DNA of 64,000 nucleotides from Thalassobaculum_A sp040219215 (GCF_040219215.1 NZ_JAVJSX010000018.1:31569-95568), one strand, 5' to 3'. Positions 17,907 through 27,088 are shown, counted from the stretch's first letter. Translations and numbers: made by a program. Notes: generated by a model not told the origin, from the letters alone.

Positions 17907-19946
17907 TCACTCACCGGGCCAGAGCGCATCCCGGATCGCTCGGTCGATCGACCCGAAAGATGCCGGTTTCTCCAGGATTTGAAACGCTCCGACGTCCTCG
18001 GCCCGCTGGCGGTTGAGGTTGGATCCGTAGCCGGAATAAACGATGAAGATCGTCTCCGGCACGACCTCAGCCGCGGCAGCGATCAGGTCGGTCCCCAGCA
18101 TCCCGGGCATGCTTTCGTCGGTGATAACGATATCAACGACTTCACCGCAGTTGCGCAGCCACTCCAACGCATCGACCGGGTTGGATTGAAACTCGACGCG
18201 GTACCCGGCCCTTGCCAGGAGCGTCTGGAGGCTCTCGCCGACGTCGCGGTCGTCATCCACGATCAACACACGGACATCGGATACGTCCTGGCGCTCGGCA
18301 TTCGCACTGGTGTCCATCGTTTCGACGACCTGACCCTCGGCCAGTGGAAACGCAATCTCGAACACTGCTCCGGCGCCAAGTTCCGAAGTCACACGGACCG
18401 CGCTGTGATGCGACCGGACGATACCGTGCACGACCGACAGGCCAAGGCCGGTGCCGCGGCCGATTGCTTTGGTCGTGAAGAACGGCTCGAAGATCCTCTG
18501 CAGGGTCTCCGCGCTCATGCCGACGCCCTGGTCGCTTACCGACAGGAATGCGTAGCGTTGCTGTGCGTCCAATGATCCCGAAACCGCTTGCCCCGCGCCG
18601 GATTCCACTCTGCCGCCGCGGTCCCAGCGACGGCCCTGAGCCACGTTCAGTTCGATACGAACGTTGCCGCTGCCTTCGGGCATCGCGTCCCGCGCATTCG
18701 ACACCAGGTTCAGCAGAAGCTGCGTGACCTGAGCCCGGTTTCCGACAATCGGAATTGGCTCGTCCGGCAAGTCGGCATCGATGCCGACGCCTCGCTCCAA
18801 TCCGGCGGCCAGCATCTCGAGCGATTCCGATACCACCGCACGAACATCGATCGTGTCGAGGACGGTGTCCTCGGCGCGCGCGAACGCCAGGATTTGCCGG
18901 ACCAGATCGCGGCCGCGGTTGCACGCATCGGCGATCCGGTCGGTGTAGCCGCAGCGCTCTGTATCGTGGTCCAGATCCATGCGGATCAAGGACGCAAAGC
19001 CGCCGATCGCACCGAGTATGTTGTTGAAGTCGTGGGCGATTCCGCCGGCCAGACGTCCGATCGCCTGCAGCTTCTGGGTGCGCCGGGCTTCTTCATCGCT
19101 CAGATATTGGTCGGTGACGTCCCGCAGCAGATAGACCCCACCACGCAGCCCCGGAACGTCGAGGCCGGTCCGGCCGGAGACATTCACGATCTTCCAGGAT
19201 CCGTCGCGGGCCCGGAATCGCAGATTGTCCCTGTGAAAGGACGGTGCTTCCGTCCCGTCGACCTGTTGTTGAAGCCTCGGCACGCTGTCCTGCTGGCTCG
19301 GGTGCACGAGATCCCCGATCGGCATGCCGATCAGATCGGCCGGCCGATAGCCGAGGACTTCCTCGATCGCCTGTGATGCCAAGGTAATGCGTCCGTCGGG
19401 GTCGACGACGATCAGGGGATCGGCCATCAGGTCGGTGATCGCGGTCCGTCGGGCGATTTCTTCCGCCTTCAGGCGCTCGCTCTCGCGCAGCCGCGAGAAC
19501 TGATCGTAGCCCCGCAGGGCCACCTGTACGGACGTCAGGAGCCGGTCGGAGTCGAGTCTGGATTTCTCCAGGTAGTCGTTGATGTCGTATCGTTCGACGA
19601 CGTGCCGCTGAGGGGCGTATCCGGGCTGTCCCGTCCGGATGATGATCCTGGACGCCGAGTTGCCCAGGTCCTCGCGGATCAGGGACGCCAGCTGCAGACC
19701 CGCATCCGGCCGGTCCATGACGACATCCATGAGGATGACTGCGGGTTCAGCGCCGTCGCGCAGCAGGCGTATCGCCTCGTCGCTGGATGTTGCCGCGTGA
19801 TACTCGATCGGCCGATCCCGGAACGTCAGATCCGACATCAGGAACCGCGTGGTCGAATGGACCAATGGGTCGTCGTCGACGGCGACGATCCTCCACGGCG
19901 CGGCTTCGTTCGAGTTTAATGCAGGAGTCTCTGGGGAAGGGCTCAT
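17907..19946 (-). CDS. Hybrid histidine kinase (REC–PAS–HisKA–HATPase–REC)
   Basis: The 679-residue soluble protein begins with a receiver-like domain (VDDDPLVH; VILMDVVMDRPDAG), then a PAS domain at about 170–285 (DPLIVVDPDGRITLASQA), HisKA with GGIAHDFNNILGAIGG, HATPase with NLVSNARDAMPEGSG and GRGTGLGLSVVHGIVR, and a C-terminal receiver (RVLIVDDDRDVGES; IVITDESMPGMLG). The architecture fits a phosphorelay kinase whose N-terminal receiver may gate activity. ATG 19946 faces the divergent LuxR-type regulator across a 213 bp gap. Confidence 0.93.
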   Translation of the reverse strand: MSPSPETPALNSNEAAPWRIVAVDDDPLVHSTTRFLMSDLTFRDRPIEYHAATSSDEAIRLLRDGAEPAVILMDVVMDRPDAGLQLASLIREDLGNSASRIIIRTGQPGYAPQRHVVERYDINDYLEKSRLDSDRLLTSVQVALRGYDQFSRLRESERLKAEEIARRTAITDLMADPLIVVDPDGRITLASQAIEEVLGYRPADLIGMPIGDLVHPSQQDSVPRLQQQVDGTEAPSFHRDNLRFRARDGSWKIVNVSGRTGLDVPGLRGGVYLLRDVTDQYLSDEEARRTQKLQAIGRLAGGIAHDFNNILGAIGGFASLIRMDLDHDTERCGYTDRIADACNRGRDLVRQILAFARAEDTVLDTIDVRAVVSESLEMLAAGLERGVGIDADLPDEPIPIVGNRAQVTQLLLNLVSNARDAMPEGSGNVRIELNVAQGRRWDRGGRVESGAGQAVSGSLDAQQRYAFLSVSDQGVGMSAETLQRIFEPFFTTKAIGRGTGLGLSVVHGIVRSHHSAVRVTSELGAGAVFEIAFPLAEGQVVETMDTSANAERQDVSDVRVLIVDDDRDVGESLQTLLARAGYRVEFQSNPVDALEWLRNCGEVVDIVITDESMPGMLGTDLIAAAAEVVPETIFIVYSGYGSNLNRQRAEDVGAFQILEKPASFGSIDRAIRDALWPGE

Positions 19947-20159
19947 TCACTATCCATCAAGCGGCAGCCAACTGGCCGCTGCCAGTATTCAGTGCAAATG
20001 TTACTAAACCTTTACCAACCCATGATCCGAGATGCCCCAGCGTCAACCGCTGGTGACCTGGCGGCGGTTGCGGGAGGCGTTGCCCGCCCCCGGCAATTGC
20101 GGCAGTGTCCGGGGACAGGTGCGTTTTGCCGAAGGGCTTTGGGGGAAACGGGGGCCAAC

Positions 20160-20765
20160 TTGCGGATTCTTCTGATCGACGACCATGTTCTCGTCAGTGA
20201 GTCGCTTGCGCTCAGTCTGAAGGCAACCGGTACCGCGCTGGAAACCATCACCGTTGATCGGGTTGATCGGGCGATCGACGTCCTGAAGGCCGGTTCGGCC
20301 TTCGACTTCATGATCATGGACTGGCGCATGCCCGGCCTGTCGGGCGCTGAAGCAATCGCCGATCTTCGCGATGCCGCGCCCGGAATACCGGTCGTGGTCT
20401 GCAGCGGCGACGAAGACCCCGCGATTGCCTCGGCGGCAGTCTCCGCGGGAGCGCGCGGGTTCCTGCCCAAGACCATGCCGGTGCAGCAGCTGGCTGCGGC
20501 GATCCAACTGATCGCCAAGGGGGCGGTGTACATACCGCCGGAGCTGTCGCTCCGTGCAGCCGCTCGCCCGGATACGACGTTGACTGAGCGTGAGCTTGAG
20601 GTTGTCCGAGGGCTGATCCAAGGCAAGTCCAACAAGGAGCTGGGTCGGGAACTCGATCTGGCGGAAGTGACCGTCAAGCTGCACGTGCGGCGCGCCATGA
20701 AGAAGCTCGAGGTCGTCAACCGGACCCAGGCGGCGCTCAAGGCGCGCGAACTCGGTCTCGGTTGA
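20160..20765 (+). CDS. NarL/LuxR-type response regulator
   Basis: The 201-residue protein has a receiver (LRILLIDDHVLVSES; phospho-acceptor in FMIMDWRMPGLSG; lysine in GFLPKTMP) and a C-terminal LuxR helix-turn-helix (LTERELEVVRGLIQGKSNKELGRELDLAEVTVKLHVRR, residues about 138–175). TTG 20160 directly precedes the receiver and has a purine-rich GGGGG upstream; a longer frame back to ATG 19992 codes for non-conserved sequence. It is divergent from the hybrid kinase, its most probable partner. Confidence 0.88.
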   Translation: MRILLIDDHVLVSESLALSLKATGTALETITVDRVDRAIDVLKAGSAFDFMIMDWRMPGLSGAEAIADLRDAAPGIPVVVCSGDEDPAIASAAVSAGARGFLPKTMPVQQLAAAIQLIAKGAVYIPPELSLRAAARPDTTLTERELEVVRGLIQGKSNKELGRELDLAEVTVKLHVRRAMKKLEVVNRTQAALKARELGLG

Positions 20766-20785
20766 TGTAACGCCTTGCGCGCCGG

Positions 20786-21631
20786 TTACTGGCTCGCGGT
20801 CACCCCGCCGTCGACGTACAGAACCTGTCCCGTGACATAGGATCCGGCGTCCGAAGCCAGTGCCACAACCGGCCCGGCGACCTCGATCGGCTCACCAATC
20901 CGGCCGAGCGGGTTTCGGTCCAGGATGAAGTCGCGGAACGCCGGGCGGTCCATGTGCGGCTTGATTCGGTCGGAGCGGATGAAGGTCGGGGCGACGCCAT
21001 TCACGGTGATGTTGTGCGGCGCCAGTTCCATGGCGTGCTGCCTGACCAGCATCAGCAAGCCGCCCTTGGTCGCGCAGTAGGCTGAATAGCCGCGGCCGCG
21101 CAGCGCGAGCTGCGAGCGGACCGACAACAGGTGGATCTGCCGCCCGCCGCGACCGGCCGCCACCTGGTGGCGCGCCACCGACTGGCCGAGGAACATGGCG
21201 GCCCGCAGGTTGGTTTCGTACATCGCGTCGAACGTCTCGGGAGTGACGTCGAAGAGGGTTTGCTCGCGCTGTATGCCGACGCAATTGACCAGGATGTCCG
21301 GCGCGCCGTGCCGGTCGGCGACGGCGTCGACGACGGTTTGGATGACGCCGACCTCGCGGGCGTCGAGCGTTGCCGCATCCGCCGCAAAGCCGGCGTCCCG
21401 GATCGCCGCGGCCAGCTGTTCGGCCTTGTCGGAGGTAGGACCGGCGACGACGACCGTCGCCCCGCGAACCGCCAGCGCCCAGCAGACCGCTTCACCGATC
21501 GCCCCGTAGCCGCCCGGCACCAGCGCGACCCGCCCGGTCAGGTCGAACTGGTCACGCAACCGGACCAGATCGACCGGTGGGGTGCGGCCCTCGATCGGCG
21601 TGGTGTCGGGTGATGCCGAGTTGGTTTCCAT
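20786..21631 (-). CDS. SDR-family NAD(P)-dependent oxidoreductase
   Basis: The 281-residue protein is a classical short-chain dehydrogenase: cofactor loop VPGGYGAIGEA, NCVG (in place of NNAG), catalytic Ser in LLSVRSQ and YSAYCATKGG with Tyr and Lys, then the C-terminal VTGQVLYVDGG. It is the last gene of the LIV-type transport operon, 9 bp after the extra ATPase gene, so it probably oxidises or reduces the imported compound or a product. The substrate cannot be named from sequence. Confidence 0.9.
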   Translation of the reverse strand: METNSASPDTTPIEGRTPPVDLVRLRDQFDLTGRVALVPGGYGAIGEAVCWALAVRGATVVVAGPTSDKAEQLAAAIRDAGFAADAATLDAREVGVIQTVVDAVADRHGAPDILVNCVGIQREQTLFDVTPETFDAMYETNLRAAMFLGQSVARHQVAAGRGGRQIHLLSVRSQLALRGRGYSAYCATKGGLLMLVRQHAMELAPHNITVNGVAPTFIRSDRIKPHMDRPAFRDFILDRNPLGRIGEPIEVAGPVVALASDAGSYVTGQVLYVDGGVTASQ

Positions 21632-21640
21632 CCCGGTTCC

Positions 21641-22252
21641 TCAGCGCAGCAAAGCGCCAAGATAGGCTTGCACCGGCTCGTGCTCGACCAGGGCGTCGAA
21701 GGTGTCGGCATGAGTCAGACGGCCGTTGCGAACGAACACGAAGCGCTCGCAGATCTCGCGCAGGATCTCCAGGTGGAACCGCTCGTTCGGGTGCAGGCAC
21801 AGGAATACCAGGCGACCCTCGCTGCGCAGCCGCCGGAAGAAATCCAGCATGAAGCCGATGTAGCCGTCCTGGGTGTTGAACTGCGGCTCGTCGAACAGGT
21901 GGACCACCGGATAATCGCTGGCCGCCGGCTCCATCATGAACGCCGGTCGGGTCTTGCGGAAATGCCTGACCTGATAGGACTGGTGGTAGTGGATCGCCAG
22001 CCGGTCGCGCTCGTCGTAGCGCACCTTGTGGATATCGGTGCCGCGGCACAGCACCCGTCCTGCGCTCGGAGCGTTCGAACCGGTGATCAGCTCGAACAGC
22101 GTGGTCTTGCCGGAGCCGTTCGGCCCCATCACGCCGATGACCGCCGGCTGCTCGACTGTGAAGTCGGCTTCCAGTCGGAACGTCTCGATGCGCTTGATGA
22201 GGCCGCGTTGGTAGGACTTCCGCAGGCCGTCGACGTGCAGGATCGGCGTCAT
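21641..22252 (-). CDS. Atypical ABC ATPase lacking the LSGGQ signature
   Basis: The 203-residue protein has Walker A (GPNGSGKTT), a Q-loop-like HYHQSYQ, Walker B (VVHLFDEP) and an H-loop (LCLHPNE). The LSGGQ signature expected before Walker B is absent: the segment reads FRKTRPAFMMEPAASDYP, and the helical subdomain is short. The length is about 40 residues below normal import ATPases. It sits 2 bp after livF in an operon already encoding two complete LIV ATPases. It may be a regulatory or composite-site partner, or may have a separate role; no function is assigned. Confidence 0.8.
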   Translation of the reverse strand: MTPILHVDGLRKSYQRGLIKRIETFRLEADFTVEQPAVIGVMGPNGSGKTTLFELITGSNAPSAGRVLCRGTDIHKVRYDERDRLAIHYHQSYQVRHFRKTRPAFMMEPAASDYPVVHLFDEPQFNTQDGYIGFMLDFFRRLRSEGRLVFLCLHPNERFHLEILREICERFVFVRNGRLTHADTFDALVEHEPVQAYLGALLR

Positions 22253-22254
22253 CG

Positions 22255-22950
22255 TCAGACCCCCAACAGGCGTTGCCGAAGCGCGTCGTCGGCAAGCAAT
22301 GCCGCCGCCGGTCCCTCGTGAACCGTCCGACCATGGTCCATGACGTAGACCCGGTCGGCGACCTGAAGCGCGCTCATTGCGTTCTGCTCGACCACCAGCA
22401 CCGATATTCCCTCGTTCCTGAGCCGGCGGATCGTCGCCATCACGTCCTGCACGATCTTCGGTGCCAGCCCCTGGGATGGTTCGTCGAACAGCACCAGACC
22501 GGGCGAGCCGAGCAGGGCGCGCGAGATTGCCACCATCTGCATCTCGCCGCCCGACAGGTTCTCGCTGTCCCGCAGCATCAGATGCTCCAGCGCCGAGAAG
22601 ATCTCGAACATCTCGCCGAGCGCCCAGCTGCGGAACCGGGTGCTGCGCCGGGCGATGGCCAGGTTCTGGGCGACCGTTAGGGTCGGGAAGATCCGCCGGT
22701 CATCCGGGACCCAGCCGACGCCGAGCCGGGCGATCTCGTGGGTCGGCCGGTGCGTCACGTCGTTGCCGTCGAAGCGGACCGAGCCGGAACGCGGCGGCGT
22801 CAGCCCGAGGATCGATCGGATGGTGGTAGTCTTGCCGACGCCGTTGGCGCCGAGCAGGGCCACCACTTCGCCGGCGCCGACCTCCAGCGAGGTCCCGAAC
22901 AGCACCTGGGTCTCGCCGTAGAACGTCTCGATGTCATGGACCTGCAGCAT
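22255..22950 (-). CDS. LIV-type ABC transporter ATP-binding protein (LivF-like)
   Basis: The 231-residue protein has Walker A LLGANGVGKTTT, signature LSGGEMQMVAISRALL, Walker B LVLFDEPSQGLAP and the LivF-style VVEQNA H-loop region. It energises uptake with its LivG-like partner. ATG 22950 overlaps the upstream stop (TGATG); an upstream in-frame extension to 23037 lies inside the livG-like gene and was rejected. Confidence 0.95.
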   Translation of the reverse strand: MLQVHDIETFYGETQVLFGTSLEVGAGEVVALLGANGVGKTTTIRSILGLTPPRSGSVRFDGNDVTHRPTHEIARLGVGWVPDDRRIFPTLTVAQNLAIARRSTRFRSWALGEMFEIFSALEHLMLRDSENLSGGEMQMVAISRALLGSPGLVLFDEPSQGLAPKIVQDVMATIRRLRNEGISVLVVEQNAMSALQVADRVYVMDHGRTVHEGPAAALLADDALRQRLLGV

Positions 22951-23693
22951 CACGCCAGCGCTCCCAGGTTCGAGCGTTGCACCCAGGGATTCTCGCGCAG
23001 TTCGTCGGGTGTGCCTTCGGCGATCACCTGCCCCCAATGGATCACCGAGATCCGGTCGGCGAGGCCGAACAGGAAGCGCATGTCGTGCTCGATCATCACG
23101 ATGGTGGTGTTCCGCTTCAGTTCCTGGATCAACTCCGCCAGCCGGGCGGTAGCGCTGGTACCCAGGCCGGCGGTCGGCTCGTCGACGAACAGCAGGCGCG
23201 GCTCGGTGGCCAGCGCCACGCCGATCTCCAGCGCCCGCCGCTCGCCATAGGACAGGCTGCGGGCGTTCACCCGCTCGCGGCCGCGCAGCCCGACCCGCTC
23301 CAGGATCGATGCCGCCCGGTCCCGGATCTCGGTGTTGGCGTCGATCGCATGGGTCACCGCGAAGCCACGGGCGCGGACTTCGGGCAGGGCGATCGCGACG
23401 TTGTCCAGCGCGCAGTACTCGTCAAACAGGTTCATGATCTGGAACGACCGCGAGATGCCGCGGGCGACAATCCGGTGCGGAGCAAGGCCGGTGATGTCCT
23501 GGCCGTCGAAGGTGACGGTGCCGCGGTTCGGCTTGTAGCGGCCGGTCAGGACGTTGAAGCAGGTGGTCTTGCCGGCCCCGTTCGGCCCCATGATTCCGGA
23601 CAGCTGGCCGGCCTCGAAGCTGAGGTTGATCTCTTCCAGCACCACCTGGTCGCCGAACCGCTTGTGCAGGGAGCGCGCCTCGAACAACGCCAT
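22950..23693 (-). CDS. LIV-type ABC transporter ATP-binding protein (LivG-like)
   Basis: The 247-residue protein has Walker A GPNGAGKTTCFN, signature LSYGERRALEIGVAL, Walker B LLFVDEPTAGLG and IEHDMRFLF, all LivG features. It pairs with the following LivF-like subunit. The two genes overlap by one base, and the LivM-like permease gene ends 3 bp upstream. Confidence 0.95.
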   Translation of the reverse strand: MALFEARSLHKRFGDQVVLEEINLSFEAGQLSGIMGPNGAGKTTCFNVLTGRYKPNRGTVTFDGQDITGLAPHRIVARGISRSFQIMNLFDEYCALDNVAIALPEVRARGFAVTHAIDANTEIRDRAASILERVGLRGRERVNARSLSYGERRALEIGVALATEPRLLFVDEPTAGLGTSATARLAELIQELKRNTTIVMIEHDMRFLFGLADRISVIHWGQVIAEGTPDELRENPWVQRSNLGALA

Positions 23694-23696
23694 GGC

Positions 23697-24719
23697 TCAG
23701 CCCTCCGCCTTGGTTGCGGCGACAGGCGCCGGCTGGGTTCTGGTTCGCCGGCGCATCAGGTCCTGCCACATGCCGGCAAGGCCGTCGGGCTTGAACATCA
23801 CGAGCACGACGAACATCAGTCCGAACCACAGCAGCCAGGTCTCGGTGTAGGCTCCCAGCACGTCACGGGCGACGAAGTACAGGATGACCCCGAACACCGG
23901 CCCCCAGAAGCTGACGAACCCGCCGCCGATCAGCACCATCAGCACGATGATGCCGGACCACTGCAGGCTCATGACATTGATGTACGCACCCTCCTGGGCC
24001 ATGGCGAACAGCGCGCCGGCGATGCCGGCAATGCCGCAGGACAGGGTGAACACCGACCATTTGTAGAGCCCGACCGGGTGGCCGACGAACGCCACCCGCG
24101 TCTCGTTCTGCTTGATCGCGCGCAGGACCCGGCCGTAGGGCGAGTTGGTCAGGCGCCACAGCAGCAGCACCAGCACCGCATAGACCGCGAAGCACAGGTA
24201 GTAGAGCTGCCCGTTGTCGGCGATCGACAGCTCGACCAGTCCGAGGTCGACCGGCAGGCGGGCGATGTTCAGCAGCCCGTCTTCGCCATGGGTCACGTCG
24301 GTCCACTTGCTGGCGATGAAGTAGTAGATCTGGCCGAACGCGATCGTCATCAGCGCGAAGTAGATGCCGCGACGATGCGACAGGAACAGCGCGGTCACCG
24401 CGCCGAACGCGGCGGTCACCGTGAAGGCGGCGATCAGGCAGAACCACAGGTTCGGCCAGACTTCGAACTGGGCGAGCCCGAAGGCGTAGGCGCCGATCCC
24501 CAGGAACGCTCCGTGGCCGAACGACGGCAGACCGGTGTAGCCGAGCAGCAGGTTGAATCCGAGGGCGAAGATCACCCAGATCAGCACCTCGACGCCGATG
24601 TACTGGTACAGTCCGACGCTCTCGATCCACAGCGGCAGGGTGCCGAACACCACCAGGGACAGCGCGATCGGTCCGGTGATCCAGGCAGTGGTCTGCTTGG
24701 GGGCGTAGTCCATCGCCAT
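23697..24719 (-). CDS. LIV-type ABC transporter permease (LivM-like)
   Basis: The 340-residue protein is strongly hydrophobic with about nine to ten membrane segments, and contains the LivM pattern GLPSFGHGAFLGIGAYAF and the permease loop GRVLRAIKQNETRVAFVGHP. It ends with a basic cytosolic tail. It forms the inner-membrane channel with the LivH-like permease encoded 3 bp upstream. Confidence 0.94.
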   Translation of the reverse strand: MAMDYAPKQTTAWITGPIALSLVVFGTLPLWIESVGLYQYIGVEVLIWVIFALGFNLLLGYTGLPSFGHGAFLGIGAYAFGLAQFEVWPNLWFCLIAAFTVTAAFGAVTALFLSHRRGIYFALMTIAFGQIYYFIASKWTDVTHGEDGLLNIARLPVDLGLVELSIADNGQLYYLCFAVYAVLVLLLWRLTNSPYGRVLRAIKQNETRVAFVGHPVGLYKWSVFTLSCGIAGIAGALFAMAQEGAYINVMSLQWSGIIVLMVLIGGGFVSFWGPVFGVILYFVARDVLGAYTETWLLWFGLMFVVLVMFKPDGLAGMWQDLMRRRTRTQPAPVAATKAEG

Positions 24720-24722
24720 CGC

Positions 24723-25646
24723 TCAGGCCTCCAAGACGCTGGATTTGCCGGCGAGGCCGCGCGACCGGAAGGTCACGACCGCGAGCAGAAGCAGATACAT
24801 GGACAGCAGCGACCAGTCGGTCAGGAAGGCCGCGGTCAGGGCGACGACCAGCCCGACCATGATGCCGGCGCTGACCGCACCCCAGAAGCTGCCGACCCCG
24901 CCCAGCACGATGATCACGAAGGCCGGGATGACGGCGTCGACACCGACCACCGGCCGGATGCCCCAGATCGGCGCCATGATGACGCCGGCGATCCCGGCCA
25001 GCGCTGCGCCGAAGCCGAACACCAGCAGCCGCAGCCGGGTCAGGTTGTAGCCGAGGGCGCGGACCATCTCGCTGTCATGGGCGCCGGCCTTGATGACCGC
25101 GCCGTAGGGCGTCTTGTTGAGGAACAGCCAGAGCACGCCGACCATCGCGGCGGCGAACACTGCGGCATAGATCCGATAGGTCGAGTAGATCAGGTCGCCG
25201 GCGATGAAGCCGCCGGAGATCTGCTGCGGCACCGGCAGGTAGTATTCGCTAGACCCCCAGATCTCGCGGATCAACTCCTCCAGCACCAGGGCGGCGCCGA
25301 AGGTCAGCAGCAGGCCGTACAGCGGGTCGCTGCCATAGGTCCGGCGCAGGCACAGCTCAAGCCCCATGCCGATCACCCCGGCGACCAGCGGGCCGACCAC
25401 CAGAGCGATCAGGTAGCGCGGGATCGCCGGCAGGGCGTAGTAGGGCTCCATGAACGCGTATGGCAGGCCGCCGTCGGGCGCCATCACCGCCAGCGCCACA
25501 TAGGCGCCGATCGTGAACAGCGAGCCGTGCGCCAGGTTGATCACCTCCATCACGCCGATGATCAGCATGAAGCCGAGCGCCAGCAGGGCGAACAGCAGCC
25601 CAAGCGCCAGGCCGTTGATGAGGTGCGGTATCAGGTTGAGCAGCAT
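24723..25646 (-). CDS. LIV-type ABC transporter permease (LivH-like)
   Basis: The 307-residue integral membrane protein begins MLLNLIPHLINGLALGLLFA, carries the LivH motif VMEVINLAHGSLFTIGAYVA, the loop AHDSEMVRALGYN, and IVLGGVGSFWGA. It is separated from the binding-protein gene by a 111 bp gap holding a terminator-like hairpin, so it is probably expressed at a lower level than the binding protein. Confidence 0.94.
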   Translation of the reverse strand: MLLNLIPHLINGLALGLLFALLALGFMLIIGVMEVINLAHGSLFTIGAYVALAVMAPDGGLPYAFMEPYYALPAIPRYLIALVVGPLVAGVIGMGLELCLRRTYGSDPLYGLLLTFGAALVLEELIREIWGSSEYYLPVPQQISGGFIAGDLIYSTYRIYAAVFAAAMVGVLWLFLNKTPYGAVIKAGAHDSEMVRALGYNLTRLRLLVFGFGAALAGIAGVIMAPIWGIRPVVGVDAVIPAFVIIVLGGVGSFWGAVSAGIMVGLVVALTAAFLTDWSLLSMYLLLLAVVTFRSRGLAGKSSVLEA

Positions 25647-25700
25647 GTCTCGGACGGGCCTCCCGACGATCCCGACCGGGATCGCCCCTCGATGACGGCG

Positions 25701-25742
25701 AAAAAGACGGGGACCCGCACCCGTGGGCGAGCACGGGTCCCC
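25701..25742 (-). terminator. Attenuating intrinsic terminator after the binding-protein gene
   Basis: On the minus strand a perfect 9 bp stem, GGGGACCCG (25742–25734) with CGGGTCCCC (25717–25709), encloses a 16 nt loop and is followed by GTCTTTTT. It starts 15 bp after the binding-protein stop and precedes the permease genes. Partial termination here would give more binding protein than membrane components, a common arrangement in ABC operons. Confidence 0.7.
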
Positions 25743-25757
25743 GGGCAGGGACGAGGA

Positions 25758-27053
25758 TCAGCCCTGATCGTAGTTCGGCGTGTCCGCGTAGGATTCCAGC
25801 TTGCACTCCTTGTTGGCATCGGCGCGGATCGAGTCCGGGTCCGAGCTGCTGAGGATCTGGAAGTAGTCGGTGTCGTCCTTGGGCTTCGGGTTGCCCTGGG
25901 CGAGGTAGATGGTCTGCTGCACGTGGTGGGAGTCGGCATCGATCACCGCATCGTGGTGCTGCATGCGGTCGGCCGCCTTCATGACCCGGCCTTCCAGCGC
26001 CTTGATGATCTTGATGTTGTCGGTCGAGCCGACCTCGGCGACCACCCGCAGCAGTTCGCGCATGGCGACGTAGCCGTTGTAGGTCACGTTGCCGGGCACG
26101 TTGATGCGGGTCGTCGGATACCGCTCCTGGTAGCGCTTCACGAAGTCGGAAACTCCAGGCAGATCCAGGTAGTGGTACCAGGTGGTGCCGAACACGCCGA
26201 AGGCGGCGTCGGCGCCCAGGCCGTAGATGTCCGGCCAGTCCTGCTGGTTGTTGATCCAGGCCGGCTTGCCGTCGAGCTTCATGTCGCGGACCTGCTGGCG
26301 CATGACCTTGAAGTCGTCGCCGCCGACGGCCGCCGCCACCACGTCGGGCTTGGCCTGCTGGATGCGCAGCAGCACGCTCGACCAGTCACGGGTACCGACC
26401 GGAATCGGCACCTCGTCGACCACCTCGGCGCCGTAGTTGATGGCGACCTTCTTGGTCGCCTCGTTGGTGTTCTGGCCCCAGACGTAGTCGTTGTAGATCA
26501 GGAACCACTTCTTGCCGAAGGTCTGGATCGCATTGCGCGCCGCGGCCTTGGAGAAGTTCTCGCCGTTGCCGTCCCACACGAACTTGACCCGGTGGCAGTT
26601 CTTGCCGGCCTCGGTCGGGGAGCTGGAGTTGGTGTTCAGGTAGATGCAGCCGTATTTCTGGGCCACCTGGCTGATCGCGTTGGCGGCACCGGACTGGATG
26701 GCGCCGACAAGGAAGTGCACGTTCTCGCGGGTGATCATGCGCTCGGCGACGCGGGTGCCGGTCTGCGGATTGGTCTCGGTGTCCATCCAGATCGCGTCGA
26801 TGCGCCGGCCGAGCACGCCGCCGGCTTCGTTGAACTCGGCGATGGCCATCTCGGTGCCGCGCCGCTCGGCCTGCCCGGAGTTGGCGAACTGCCCGCTGGC
26901 GTCATGGGTCAGGCCGATCCGTATCGGCTTGTCGGATGCGGCGGCGTGGACGCGGGTGTGCTTCCACGGGCCGAACAGGGCGGCACCACCGGCGGTGCCG
27001 GCCAGCATCGAGGTCTGCAGAAAACTGCGGCGTGTGAACGTGCTTTTGGACAT
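25758..27053 (-). CDS. Tat-exported substrate-binding protein of LIV-type ABC transporter
   Basis: The 431-residue protein has a twin-arginine signal (TRRSFLQTSMLAGTAGG, then VHAAASD as likely cleavage site). The mature part is a periplasmic binding protein of the branched-chain amino acid/amide class: IRIGLTHDASGQFANSG, MAIAEFNEAGGVLGR, VGAIQSGAANAI, YNDYVWGQNTNEATKK. The ligand is not determined; the neighbouring dehydrogenases and cupin suggest a carboxylate or sugar-acid-like compound rather than an amino acid, which is inference. Tat export implies folding before export. Confidence 0.93.
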   Translation of the reverse strand: MSKSTFTRRSFLQTSMLAGTAGGAALFGPWKHTRVHAAASDKPIRIGLTHDASGQFANSGQAERRGTEMAIAEFNEAGGVLGRRIDAIWMDTETNPQTGTRVAERMITRENVHFLVGAIQSGAANAISQVAQKYGCIYLNTNSSSPTEAGKNCHRVKFVWDGNGENFSKAAARNAIQTFGKKWFLIYNDYVWGQNTNEATKKVAINYGAEVVDEVPIPVGTRDWSSVLLRIQQAKPDVVAAAVGGDDFKVMRQQVRDMKLDGKPAWINNQQDWPDIYGLGADAAFGVFGTTWYHYLDLPGVSDFVKRYQERYPTTRINVPGNVTYNGYVAMRELLRVVAEVGSTDNIKIIKALEGRVMKAADRMQHHDAVIDADSHHVQQTIYLAQGNPKPKDDTDYFQILSSSDPDSIRADANKECKLESYADTPNYDQG

Positions 27054-27066
27054 AGCTTCCTCCCGT

Positions 27067-27088
27067 TCGGCGAGATCGGTCTCGCCGA
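27067..27088 (-). other. Perfect hairpin in the leader of the binding-protein gene
   Basis: TCGGCGAGA (27067–27075) and TCTCGCCGA (27080–27088) form a 9 bp stem with a 4 nt loop directly before the GGGAGG Shine-Dalgarno of the binding-protein gene. A smaller CGCCC/GGGCG tetraloop hairpin lies in the same 122 bp gap. It could stabilise the mRNA or affect initiation. Confidence 0.4.
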
